Of a stretch of DNA of 64,000 bases, positions 47,600-59,003 are shown piece after piece. The position numbers and the translations under genes were made by a program. Source of the stretch: Siphonodentalium dalli (lineage: Eukaryota; Mollusca; Scaphopoda; Gadilida; Siphonodentaliidae); contig CP136063.1 of the NCBI GenBank assembly GCA_032622095.1, positions 147,117,379 through 147,181,378 of the forward strand. The letters run 5' to 3'. The notes under the pieces are model-generated. The model was not told the DNA's origin. It ran no database searches and saw nothing but the letters and a program-made list of their open reading frames with translations. How positions within the stretch are numbered: position 1 is the stretch's first letter; each line of letters begins with the position of its first letter.

Positions 47600-48890
47600 T
47601 GGCAGACTTAAGAAGTCAGGCAGCTTTAAAGTTTGATTTGTCTAGCGCCTAGAGATATTGCACTTGATCGTATATTAAACGTGCAAATGTATTTGTTTCA
47701 ACACAACGTGCTTATATATGTTTACACATGTAGTTTATAGTGCTTTTGTTATTTTGCACTTTTTTTTACCACTCGAGTCCGATCAGTTGGACTCGGCACA
47801 GTTATCCACATTCAAGGGGAGTGTGTGTCGTTGCGCTTAGCGACTTTTATTTTTATGTGTTTCTACATATATATAGTTTATAGTGGTTACTTTACTTTAC
47901 CACTTGAGTCAATTGTTGAAATTGAGAAAAAATTATGATTGGAATTGAGAAAATTTTAATTAAATTAAGCAGGCAGAGATTGAATTTCATGATTGAAATT
48001 GTAGAGAAATTGATGATTGAAATTGTTGAAATTTGAGAAAAATTGTTGATTGAAATTTGGGAAAAAAACTTTATGCTTTAAATTAAGAAAAATTGACTCA
48101 ACAACAACTGACTTTGAACTACGTGACAAAGCAACAACTCACTTTGAACTAACTGACTTAGCAACTGGACTTGAGACGTGGACTGACCGAGAAGGACTGA
48201 CTACTGAAATGACAGATGCATAACTTCGAACTGGACAGTCATCACCTCGGCCTTCTGACACTCAGAATCAGACGAAAGAACTTGAATGAGCGACGGAAGA
48301 GCCATGGTTGGCAGAAGTGGAACGAAATGATTCGGAATCCAGTGCATAAACTTTGGAGGCACCATTGCCAGACCACATAATTGAAACTGAGTCCACACGT
48401 TGAGAACGAACCCGAGGATTGAATACCGTGTTTAAGATTCCGATACATTCTTTGTGGGATAGACTGATTTTATTTGCTGACATATTACTGTTGCGACACC
48501 ATGCATGGACCATGCGGAGGAGTATGCTTTAGAACCTCCTCCAGTCTGGGCGCAAGATAAGATGTATTCATCCAGTGGTGGGCTGACAAACCAAGATTAG
48601 AACCACTGTGAAAACTACTATCAAAAGCATGTTGTTTCTATAATATAGAGCGCCATGAAACACTGATTGCAACCAACTGTCAAAACACCGAACTACAATA
48701 GGTGAGAGACAGCCATCAACAACAATTCACACTTAAAAATCGTTGCAATATAGCAGTAAGAAGAAACCTCTAATCAGCTTACCGCTTAGTAATTAAGATT
48801 AAAAGTGAAAACTGTAATCAGTTTAACGCTTACTAATTAAGACTTGTGAATGGATGATTTCTGAATGAACCAAGACACAATGTAAATTGT
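47600..48890. other. unique centre of the foldback element, function unknown
   Basis: No match to any other part of the window. It contains a short direct repeat ('caacaactsactttgaact', 48101-48150) and overlapping minus-strand open frames at 48201-48513, which I regard as chance because three frames are open at once with no family resemblance. It may be captured host DNA or a degraded transposase region. Confidence 0.35.
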
Positions 48891-49225
48891 CTGTTGCACT
48901 GTATTCTGGGCGGTTTAATTAGACTTTCGTCCATCAAATATCATTAAAATAGTATTATTTGGAGATATAAACAGCACATATACATACTAATGTAGATTAA
49001 AGCTGATGGGAGTTTTATATTATTTGAATCAAGCCACAACGCAAATTGTCAAAACACCAATATCATTAAAATATTATTATTTGGTCATATAAACAGCACA
49101 TATACATAATAATATAAATAAAAGCTGATGGGAGTTTTATATTATTTGAACCAAGCCACAACGGAAATTGTCAAAACACCAAGCCGCAGCTTGGTGTACG
49201 TCGCACTGTGTTCTGGATGGTTTAA

Positions 49226-49748
49226 AGATACGGGCGGCGTGGCGGTGGGTATGCTGTTAAAATATTCACCTCTGTCAAAAACCGCCATAAACAGAAGGAA
49301 TAGTAAGATATAGACATACTTTGTTCTTAGGCCTATCAGAAATATGGCATAAACAGTATGTTATTGTCAATTTTTTCCCCTTTGTTATGTAAACAAAAGC
49401 AAAAAACGTTACAGAACCTGGCTTTTGTTTATATCCGGATATGGTAAACATAAAGAGCGTTGTTTGTTACTGTTTTCCTGATATGGAAATAATAAAGAGC
49501 GTTTATATCATTTGTGATTAGAATAGAATTGTGCTGTGTTATGTAAAAAGAAGCACAACTTCTGTAACACGAGCAGTCTCTTGTTTACGTACACCATCGT
49601 ACGTCTTGACGACAATATACTATTTACGAAATTTTACGCGCTGATTATGTTTGGCATATGAGCGGAACTGTATATATTTTGGTGTTCCTTCTGTTGATGG
49701 CGATTTGAACAAATATAAATATTTCTGCAACGAACGCCGCCCGTGCCT
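49226..49748. mobile_element. TTAA-flanked MITE, copy 2 (523 bp), inverted
   Basis: TTAA at 49222-49225 and 49749-49752; termini AGATACGGGCGGCG and CGCCCGTGCCT. It aligns in reverse complement to 37430-37924 ('atatttatatttgttcaaatc'/'gttccaatcaccgtaaacag', 'acgctctttat' twice). It lies inside a unit of the surrounding foldback whose siblings show the uninterrupted 'tttaattagac' site. Confidence 0.9.
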
Positions 49749-50297
49749 TTAATTAGATTTTCGTCCATCAAATATCATTAAAATAATTTTATTTGGTAAT
49801 ATAAACATCACATATATCGGTACATAATAATATAGATATAAGCTGAAGGGAGTTTTATTTTATATGAACCAAGCCACAACGCAAAATGTCCAAACACCAA
49901 GCCACAGCTTTGTGTCCGTCGCGCTGTCTTCTAGGCAATTTAATAAGACTTTCGTCCACCAAATATCATTCAAATAGTTTTATTTGGTAATATAAACATT
50001 ACATATACATAATAATATAGATATAAGCTGATGGGAGCTTTATTTTATATGAACCAAGCCACAACGCAAAATGTCCAAACACCAAGCCACAGCTTTGTGT
50101 CCGTCGCGCTGTGTTATAGGCAATTTAATTAGACTTTCGTCCATCAAATATCATTAAAATAGTTTTATTTGGTAATATAAACATCACATATACATAATAA
50201 TATAGAATAAACTTCAATTTTGCTTCTTATTTCCTACGGCTTGGTATGGCTTGGTTTGGCTTGGTATGGCTTGGTGTTTAGTCACACCGCCCATTAC

Positions 50298-51229
50298 TGT
50301 GTCACACAATCAAATGCTACAATGTACTATATATACACACAGTTATGCAGATCACCCGCAGCGTATCTTAAACGACTTCCTACTAATTAAAGAGAGATAA
50401 CTCTTATTACACATCACCTGAAATCTCTATCAACTTCCGCCCTGAATTTTACCATTAACCAGTGGATTGTTGCCCACAGTAGGGTTCTTTATCATGCACA
50501 CATGGTTGTACACGGGACAGCCATTTACGTCCCCACTCGATGGGACGGCGTGAACAAACTAGTGTCATCCGTGTACATGACACCAGGCTGGATTTTACCG
50601 CTTAATTACAACGCAGCGAGGCATTCACGTTTCTTTATATAGGCACACTCGGAGATCCCGACTTATGGCTAATTCCGTCCCGTAATCCGGCGTAACTTGC
50701 CGTATGCCACAATGACAAATGAGATAATAGAGACCTTTCGCAAAATTCACGTTTACAGATACGGATAGGGTACTATGTCACCACCATTTTGTTTACTTTC
50801 TAATCGTTGTCGTATTTTACTATCCATAAGAACTGTTACGATTTAATAATTTCTAATATTAAGCTCAAATAACACCTGAAATTTATTTTTCAATATATCT
50901 CATGTAAACCGTCCAGTTATATTGAGCTACGACCTCTGTGTGCTGTTTAGATTGGCAATCACTGTATTCGTCGTCGTTAATTAAGAGTTCCCCATGAAAT
51001 AAGATATCTATTCACAACGGATAGCCATCGCTGGCTGCAGACGACACAAAACCTTGCAGTAATTGTCAAGCTAGAAATACACAATGAAGCCAGTCTCCAA
51101 AAAAAATTATTTGGGTAGCGAAAACATCACAGCATGGTGCACATCGCGTCAACTTTGGTCGATTTGATAGGACCAATTCAGAAGTGTTGCCCATCAGCGA
51201 GCGCATCAACCGTATCCCGCATTTCGTAA
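50298..51229. other. no gene recognised
   Basis: Mixed-composition DNA without recognisable exon, palindrome or repeat. Possibly the best-preserved non-repetitive DNA between the two host genes. A 5' exon or promoter could hide here but I cannot support one. Confidence 0.35.
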
Positions 51230-52170
51230 TGACTGCCATTTTTGGATTTCAAATTTGTATCCATCTTGGATTTCAAATTTGAATCCATTGGCACACCCTG
51301 CAACCCACATAACATTTAATGCCGAAATATTTTGAAAATTTACAGCCATGTTTAGGATAACCTCTAGATGGGAGCTATCAAAATTGCAAGATGTTCAATG
51401 AAAAACTGCAGCCATCTTTGAGTTTACTCTTTGCATGACTAAACTCTTTGGCCCACCCTACAGACCACATCCCTCAACCGATCGTCATCAAACTTCATAT
51501 GTATCTTTGGGGTGGCCACTTAAAGGGAGCCAGCAGCCATATTGGATTTTTCTCTTTGCATGACTAAATCCTTCAGCACACCCTACAGCCACATCCCTCA
51601 TCCAATTAGACCAAAATTTGTGGTGTCAAACTCTAGCTGGCAGAAAATATTTCTTTTTGAAATTCATTAAAAAATATGGCCACCAGAAATCATCTTGGAT
51701 TTCAAATTGAATCCATCGCACACCCTGCAGCCCGCATTTATCGGAGAAATGTTTAGGATCGTCTCTAGATTGGAGCTATTGAATTTGAATGATTTTCGAT
51801 GAAAGCATGGCCACCAATGGCACCATCTTGTATTTTACTTTTTGCATAACTAAATCTTTGGCATACCCTACAGATCATATCCTTCATTCGATCATCGCCG
51901 AACTTGATACGGATCTTTGGGGTGACCACTAGATGGGAGCCCCAAATATTTTCATCAAAAAACATGTCCGCCATCAACCATCTTTGATTTTACTCTTTGC
52001 ATGACTAAATCCTTCGGCACACCCTACATGCCACATCGCTCAACTGATCATCACCAAACTTCATATGGGTCTTCAGTGTAACCTCTAGATGGGAGCCATC
52101 AAGTCATTAAAATCATGGCTGCCAACAGCCTTCTTGGATTTCACATTTGAATCCATCAGCACACCCTGCT
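51230..52170. repeat. tandem array of ~170 bp monomers
   Basis: Five to six diverged units share 'cttggattttactctttgca', 'tgactaaatcctt.ggcacac', 'cctacag.ccacatccctcaa' and 'accaaacttcatatgg', then 'gaccactagatgggagcc'. They are related to the monomers of the 16374-19018 element and to 7749-7905 (inverted). Termini are not visible. Confidence 0.8.
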
Positions 52171-53280
52171 GGCTGCTGCCAATGTTTATAGGAGAGATGT
52201 TTGGAATGAATACAATTTCATTTTCACAATACAATCCTTTCACTGAAATTTTTTACTTTCCTTTTTCGTTATCATTCAGATTCTATTGACTGCTCAATAT
52301 AAAATTAATGCCTGCCCAAGTTGAAGTACAGCTTCATTGACACTTTTAGATTTCCGATATAATAACTCCAGTTAGGATTATGTGATCTGAACTAAAGTTG
52401 GTATGTGTGTTTTCCAGCTAAAAATATAGGCTGCAGTCAAATTTTGGTTCCGTCCAATTATTTTGACATGAGTTACGACCCTTATTACTAGTACCTACAT
52501 GTAATAGCCTAATATTGATGTCGCTGAGCCTCGAGCTTCACATAAAGCCAGAAACTATTTGTAAGCAAGTGGCTATGAAGAGGGTCTTTGTTCAGGGCTG
52601 TACCATTTAAAATTTCCCCCTTTTCCCCCACATTGAGTCAGATTATGTTTCCGCACATCGACCGACCCTAAAAATAACTGCCGACCCTAAACTTTTTATT
52701 GATATTTTGAGAAAAAGCCACAAAAAAACAAAAAAGGGCCACCAATGCACATACATGTTGATGATCATTAGTGTGAAAAACATATGATTTCTGGCATATC
52801 CCTGTGTAAAGTGACCATGTAGTGACAGCTAGACCTCAAAAGTTAAACTCCAGGTGTGTGATGGGTTGTGGATTGATGGACAAGTTTGATCTTTTATTCA
52901 ATCTTATTATATATCTCCACTGTGTTATTCAAGCAATACTTTCCTCGCATCATGAGTTGGCATTTTATGTCACTTCGGTCGAGGTAGTTCAATATTTCTG
53001 CAGCTGGATAAAAAATATATTAAAAAAAAAAAAATTCCCTTCCTACCTACCATAAATTTTCATTCCATTAGCGGAAACTTAATTTTTTTTTTTTAACCTG
53101 TCAATGATTCAGTTGAACGTGATTATATTTCTGTATCTTAGTTAATGTCCCTGAGGCAGCAGACTGAGGAGGAAAAAGATGGTGCTAGCATCGAACCAAT
53201 ATCTCAACTACTCTCCTGTATCAATTAAATCATAATATCATATAATCTCCTGACAGTAAATATCTATTCTCATTGGTTAA
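52171..53280. other. no gene recognised
   Basis: Includes one isolated monomer fragment (52375-52480, 'gaactaaagttggtatgtg', 'gttccgtccaatt') and a duplicated 'ctaaa.taactgccgacccta'. No exon found. Confidence 0.4.
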
Positions 53281-53305
53281 TTATATGGGCAGGCATGATT
53301 GCATA

Positions 53306-53452
53306 GAGAGTAATCAATTGGTTAAATAATTCACGAGAGGCGAGAGACATAGGTAAGAAACGAGTGCTCATTAGCGCACAAGTTTCTTACCTAAATGTCA
53401 CTCGCCTCGAGTGAATTATTTAAAGTAATTCTCGGAACTAATTGATTACTCT
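53306..53452. repeat. 147 bp imperfect palindrome
   Basis: Arms 'agagtaatcaattggtt...', 'aaataattcac.cgaggcgag', 'aggtaagaaac' are mirrored by the reverse complement on the right, with a 20 bp indel in the right arm. A diverged homologue lies at 54092-54226. Both are followed by 'acataattcac.agtga' and '.aggartgtaataa' further on. Confidence 0.8.
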
Positions 53453-54091
53453 ATCTATTACACTTATGCATCAATTTGGTTCACCAACTATGACTAAAAC
53501 ACACAGAATTAATGATTGAAAGTCCCGATGTGGGGAAATATCAAACATCGAAAATTCAGTCCAGATCAGTTAGTGCGTAACGTCAATGGCGTCACGAGAA
53601 ATGACATAATTCACAAGTGACATTACCATTTTTAATTAACAGCGTTTTCAATGGAAATCGCCCTTAGGAGTGTAATAAGATCCTATATCCGACAGGACAT
53701 TCAATACTTGGTCTCTACTAGCATAATGTCCCCGAATCTACTGTTACTAGATATATATACTCATATCTCTTCAGATTATGTAAATCACATACGCTACAGT
53801 CTTCGTCAGGTTTAAAACGTTTGATATACAAGACTGTATTTGGCACAAAGTGCTGAAATCGGTCGAATAAATCTCCTGGATATAGAACCTAACAACAATG
53901 ATTGGCTTGAACTTGAACCACACACACCCAATATGAAGCTAATACTGCAAATTATCAACCCCAATCGGGACAGTTATTTAATAAAGAAAACACAGGTATA
54001 CTCAGTGTTTCATCCTCAGAATGCGTTACACACTAGATGAGCCACCAAAACAAGGGAAATATGATTATACGGCTTTTTTCATTGATTAAAT

Positions 54092-54226
54092 AGAGAGTAT
54101 TCACTTGGTTGAACTGGTGTCATGAAATATTTCTTGAGAGGCAGGGACATTGTACAAACATGATAAAATAGTCGCTGCCTCTATTGAACTATTTCACATC
54201 ATCAGTTCAATCAATTGATTATTCTG
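54092..54226. repeat. diverged sister of the 53.3 kb palindrome
   Basis: 'gtattcacttggttgaactg', 'gtcatgaaatatttcttgag', 'aggcagggac' are mirrored in the right arm with more mismatches. The downstream segment (54350-54425) also aligns to 53600-53680, so the repeat unit is about 340-400 bp. Confidence 0.65.
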
Positions 54227-54702
54227 TTTATTATATTCCACTATAAACATCTGATTTACCAGTAATCTGAAAAATACCACCATTATATCCATGACCCATA
54301 AATTTTGATAGCACGTATGAATACATAACGCGCTAGTTAAAGTGACATAATTCACTAGTGAAAGTATCATTTATAATCACTCAAGAAATCAAGGTAAATC
54401 ATGCATAGGAATGTAATAAATGTTGATAACTACACATCGTTATTTCTGAGTTAGTTATAATCTAAAGTTCAGATTTCAGTAAAACTGCACTTTTGCAGCC
54501 TCAGGTCATTTAGGAAAGTTTAATGCATTCAAGATATCTATAATTTTGGTTGATTTTTGTCTTGATGTAACGTTACACCTACATTATCAATCAGATGTGG
54601 TGAAGGCAAACTAAATTTAAAAGCAGCAATCCAGTATTACTCCAGTCCCCCAGTTTATACAAAGAGAAAACACAACATTGAGAAACAATCTTGCACATAG
54701 AA

Positions 54703-55304
54703 TCTATATATATAAAAGAGTAGGATCTATGTATGTCTGTCTGTTCGGATTTTTCTCCCAGACCCCTAGACCGATTCCAACCAAATTTGGTGTGGTGACT
54801 CGGGGTACCCTGGCGGTAGTTTTTGAAAAATTTAATTTAAAAAAAATTAATTAAAAAACAACAAAACCCACAAATTAAAATAAACTCACTATGGGCCTAT
54901 TTCAGAATCAAATAAATGCAAATATTTATGTTCAATATGAACCTATTTGCAGACCGGTTGTACATTCTTTATATATGTGTTTTCACTATGGCCTGTGCCA
55001 TCCAACAGAATAACAGGTATAAATCCACTATGGGATTGGCTTAATTCAGAATCAATAAGTCGAATATGAACCTATGTGAATATTTAGGTCCAAATGTGTG
55101 CGAAGCGCACACATGGGCTGCAGGGCCCTCCTTATGCCCCCTCTGATGCTGAACAAAGGGAGCCTGTTTCAGCTATTATATACATAAGACGTGGAATAAG
55201 CCATTTTTCGCATGGCTGGGGAATATATGGGCACACCTGAGGGTTCTATATATGGTACCAGTACGGTACTTCATGAAATTATTCAATAGCCTACATGGAT
55301 AGAA
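54703..55304 (+). mobile_element. Helitron-like 5' end, unit 1
   Basis: A|TCTATATATATAAAAGAGTA matches the 5' start typical of animal Helitrons. It is followed by a conserved 110 bp block ('ggatttttctcccagac', 'ccaaatttggtgtggtgact', 'cggggtaccctgg'). A hairpin gtgtgcgaagcgcacac lies at 55090-55106. I see no CTRR end before the next unit starts, so the 3' boundary is not established. Confidence 0.55.
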
Positions 55305-55440
55305 TCTATATATATAAAAGAGTAGCATCTGTCCATCTGTCTGTCCGGATTTTTCTCCCAGACTGCTGGTCCGATTTTTCAACCAAATCTGGTGTGGTGA
55401 CTCAGGGTACCCTGGCAGAGATTATAACAGCATTAGTTTT
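55305..55440 (+). mobile_element. Helitron-like 5' end, unit 2, interrupted
   Basis: A second TCTATATATATAAAAGAGTA start with the same 110 bp block. It breaks off where family H begins at 55441. An inverted remnant of the same block ('gtcaccccactaaatttggt', 'tcaggggtttgggagaaa') lies at 55970-56025. Confidence 0.55.
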
Positions 55441-55850
55441 TTAGCTCACCTGAGACGAAGTCTCCGGTGGAGCTATAGTCATCACTCCTCGTCCGTCGTC
55501 CGTCCGTCCGTCAACAATTCTTTAAACATCTTCTCCTCTGAAACCATCAGACCGATTAGGTTTATATTTGGTGTGGATGTTCCCTAGGTGAGGTCACCAA
55601 GTCAAATAGTTTTGATGTCAGGACCATAACTATTTTTCCACATAGTAATTCTTAAAACGACTTCTTTTCTGAAGTTGTCGGGCCGAATGGGTTCATATTT
55701 GGTATGAGGGTACCTTGGGTGACTGTGGTTCAGATTTGTTCAAATGAGGTCACTGGGTCAAATGTGGGTGGGGCTATGGACATAAATCTGAAGAAATATT
55801 TTTTTTTAGATTTAACTTATTGCTCAATTTAACCACAAAAAAAAATTATA
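55441..55850 (+). repeat. family H tandem-monomer repeat, plus orientation
   Basis: TTAGCTCACCTGAGACGAAG with its hairpin partner (ctccggtggagcta), then CCGTCCGTCC microsatellite, two monomers and an A/TA-rich end, in the same order as the minus-strand copy at 281-707. Confidence 0.75.
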
Positions 55851-56341
55851 TATATTTTATTTTTAATAAATAATTTTTTTTATTAAATAAAATATTTTTT
55901 ATTTAAATAAAATAAAAAAAATTTAATTAAAATTTTGAAGAACTTATACATCTTCGGGGGGTATGTACCTCTAGTCACCCCACTAAATTTGGTTGAAATC
56001 AGGGGTTTGGGAGAAACATGAGCAGACAGTTGTACAGACATGTTCAGTAAATTCCTTTTAATACTAGTATCTGTGCATTCCCATTACAAGCCAACTCTGC
56101 TCGGAACTGCCAGGCTGACAGACATGACACATGTTGTTTATAATCAGGGCCAGATAGATAGATAAGAGAACTTCTGTAGCTATAGGCAGAGTCCCCAGGG
56201 AGTGTATTCATGTCATTCATAATTTAAATGAGATTAATAGTGTTGTACATTTGTTTTCTAAAGTTGTCAGTAGCACCATCATTGTTTACAATACACTGGT
56301 CATTAATATCAGATTAAATTCCTTTTCTCAGAGCTTTGAGT

Positions 56342-56740
56342 GTGTCTGGCATTTGTAGAATGAGGTTCCCAGAGGGTGAATTTAATTATGCTACCCTGCA
56401 CGACAGGCTAGCATCGCCAAATACACCCTATGAGGACCTCATTCTGCTTAGGCTTCATCTTCTGGGAAGTATCTAGAGTCTCAAATTGACATTTTTAGCA
56501 GCTCTTTTCCCTTCTGTTCAGAATTTAAAATGCATAATTGAGGTGTCAAATGGGTGCGCATACTGTCATATGTCAGTAATGTCACCAATTTCAGCTGGAG
56601 AACTTCTGTCTGTCCCTAGGTCTCCCATAGCAGTTGAGGACTAAGTAAAATTGGGTTCCCAGATGGTGAATTTGGTGATGCTAGCCCACCTTACAGAATA
56701 GCATCACTACATTCACCCTTTTGGGACATCAGACACACTA
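56342..56740. repeat. palindrome-type repeat ('gaatgaggttcccagagggt' family)
   Basis: Two inverted-repeat blocks (56342-56460 and 56655-56740) carry 'agaatgaggttcccagagg', 'gtgaattt', 'gatgcta', mirrored by '.agcatc', 'ttcaccct', 'gggac.tc'. The outer motif gtgtgtctgg/cagacacac flanks them. Same family as 60373-60626. Confidence 0.7.
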
Positions 56741-56849
56741 AATTCACGCTTGGCTGTTCCAATATTATTTTCTTAACCACTTATCTATGTGAACTCATTA
56801 TACCTTATTATGGACAAAAAAGTGGTGGGGTATATTGGATTAAATCTGT

Positions 56850-57750
56850 TGGTCTGTCGGAGTGTCCTTCCATCCATTGTTCTGTCCATCCATCTATCAA
56901 AAATTGTTTTCTTCTCGAGATCTATATGAATTCCCTACCTGTATGTGACTCACATTCAGATTTGTTCAAATAAGTTCATCAGGTCAAATAGGAGGGATGC
57001 CAGGGCCATAACGTTTTCCCTCCATAGTAATTCTAACAACTATTACTACTCAAGAACCATCAAGTCTATTTAGCTTATATTTGTGTATGCAGGGTCCTTG
57101 GGTGGCATGTTTAGATCTGTTCCAATGGGGTCCTTTTTTGGAAAATCAATTAACTTCAACTCTTAAAAGCGAATGTTTATAATTATAAGATGAATAGATA
57201 TCAGAGATGGGGATTCATGTTTGTTCAAATAGGGGCAGAGACCCCACCCACACTACCTGTATCTATGCTGTACGCTACTGGTATAATAAGATAATGTCAT
57301 ATTCTTGCAGGGATGTCTCCACAGTGTTGGGGGGGGGGTGATTTACAGATTTGTTCAATGAAATGTCACCTGTTCATCTTTCTGTCCGTCCATCAATCTG
57401 TCAACAATTCTGTGAACATCTTCTCTAGATCATAAGACTGAATGGGTTCATATTTGGTGTGGATTTTCCCTAGATGACTCACATTCAGATTTGTTCAAAT
57501 GAGGTCACTCTTTCAAATGGTTGTGAAGCCAGGGCCATAACTCTTGCCCTCCATAGTAATTTTTAAAAACGACTTCTTCTCATCTACCATCAGGTATAGG
57601 GTGGGACCAGAGACATAACTGTATGCCTCTATAGTAATACTTAAAATGTCTTCTCAAGAGAGATTGGACTATTTAGCTTACATATAGTATGGAGGATCCT
57701 TTAGTGACTGAGATTCAGATTTGTTAACATGAGGCAACCTATTAAGAAAT
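56850..57750. repeat. dispersed family H monomers
   Basis: At least four diverged monomers ('catcaa.tctgtcaacaattct', 'gggttcatatttggtgtgga', 'gatttgttcaaatgaggtca', 'ccctccatagtaattttta') without terminal hairpins. A G9 run lies near 57331. Confidence 0.65.
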
Positions 57751-58672
57751 GACGGGGCTATGGGGACTTAACACTTTTGTGTCTAATAAAATCATTAAAA
57801 TTCATTAAAACATCTACCTTGGAACTACCTGACTGATTAATATGACATGTACATATATGCTGTTTTTGGGTCCATGGATAATTGGGCTTCAAACATGTCT
57901 AAATAGTTTTATAAAAAGGTGCTTGTGAGATTGGAAATTTCCAACAATAGAGAAAGTTTGAGATGTCGGTTGTGAAATTCCAATCTAAGACTTGGGAGTC
58001 TGGAGCCTGGTCGGGAAGGGACATGAGCTGGAGGAGGGGGGGGGGGGGGGGGGGGGGTTGATCAGTAGCATACAGTTGGTACATGAAGCCTCTCTATCCA
58101 CATTTTCTGTTTAGATCTACTTCTTTTAAAGTGATTATGAAAAGTTCTAACTGTTATGGTCTCCAAAGTCCCAGTCTTATCAGTCTTTGCAGTCTGGTGA
58201 GCGACCCCACAGTCTTTGACTGTCTTGTTTTAATTTGGATTTAAAAAAAAAATTAAGTAAATAAAAAAAACAAACAAATAAGCTCACCATGGGCATATTT
58301 CAGCACCAGATGTACGCTCTTTATATATATATGATTTCACTGTGGCCCACGCCATCCAACTTGGCCTATTCCAGAACCAAATGAGTCCAATTTGAACCAA
58401 CGTCAATATTTTGATCCAATATGAACCTATTTGCAAGAGGTTTCATTGAAGAAGCATAATAAACAGTTACCTATATATATACATAGGTAGGGTCTGTCTG
58501 TCATGTGAGCAAAGCGCTCACAGGAGCCACAGGCCCTAACCCACAAAGGGGCCACATGCCCTTTGTGCAGGGGACGTAGGCTCCATCCATAAAACCCCTA
58601 CAGAGGGCTGGTAATTAGATAGTTGAATGTTTTTACTAAAATGCTTTTTATACCCCCATAACTATGGCTGCA
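57751..58672. other. no gene recognised; G22 run and repeat fragments
   Basis: A homopolymer of 22 G lies at 58036-58057. A hairpin block (gtgagcaaagcgctcac, 58504-58520) is related to those at 13405 and 55090. No exon. Confidence 0.5.
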
Positions 58673-59003
58673 ACAATACACTTGATCACGATACGAATCA
58701 CAATACATGATCATGTTTCCAAATGAATACCACCTTAATTATCATTCTTCAACAAGTTTATAACAGGAGGTAGAGTTCATTTTAAATTAAAATGGAGTTT
58801 AATTGTTGGCTAGATGAGTCAAATAAACAAATAGTATACATGTAAACTTGAGAGATAATTGCAGGTTTTGATTTTTTACACTAGCACATCTTCAGACATT
58901 ACTCGATTTCCTGTATCGCAATACACATGACACAATACGATACACTTACCGTTTGAAAGTGTATCGAGATACATTGAATTCACGATGAATCGTTGCAGCC
59001 CTA
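58673..59003. mobile_element. decayed hAT MITE, 331 bp
   Basis: The ends are TATGGCTGCAAC and GTTGCAGCCCTA. The inverted repeats continue as 'gatcacgatacgaatcacaa'-like and 'tgtatcgagatac' blocks. The 8-bp flanks CCCATAAC and CCCGTAAT match at six positions, consistent with an old hAT duplication. Confidence 0.72.

Larger units (their letters stand above)
46271..50289. mobile_element. hAT-like foldback, 4.0 kb, with nested elements
   Basis: The ends are GGGTGTGACTAAACACCAAG (interrupted after base 14 on the left) and the reverse complement of CGGTGTGACTAAACACCAAG. The identical 8-bp TSD CCCATTAC abuts both (46263-46270, 50290-50297). The arms consist of ~185 bp units ('tatttgatggacgaaagtct', 'acacagcgcgacggac', 'gcttggtgtttgg'): two on the left (47189-47560) and about five inverted on the right (48895-50280). 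The 1.3 kb centre is unique. No transposase frame. Confidence 0.9.

Noticed and set aside
47750-47900. Possible long terminal repeat of a retrovirus-like element ('actcgagtccgatcagttgg' region)
   Set aside because: No paired copy, no TG...CA boundaries, primer-binding site or gag-pol remnant could be found nearby.
48201-48513. Three overlapping minus-strand frames in the foldback core
   Set aside because: Several frames are open simultaneously and none resembles a known protein; treated as unassigned DNA.
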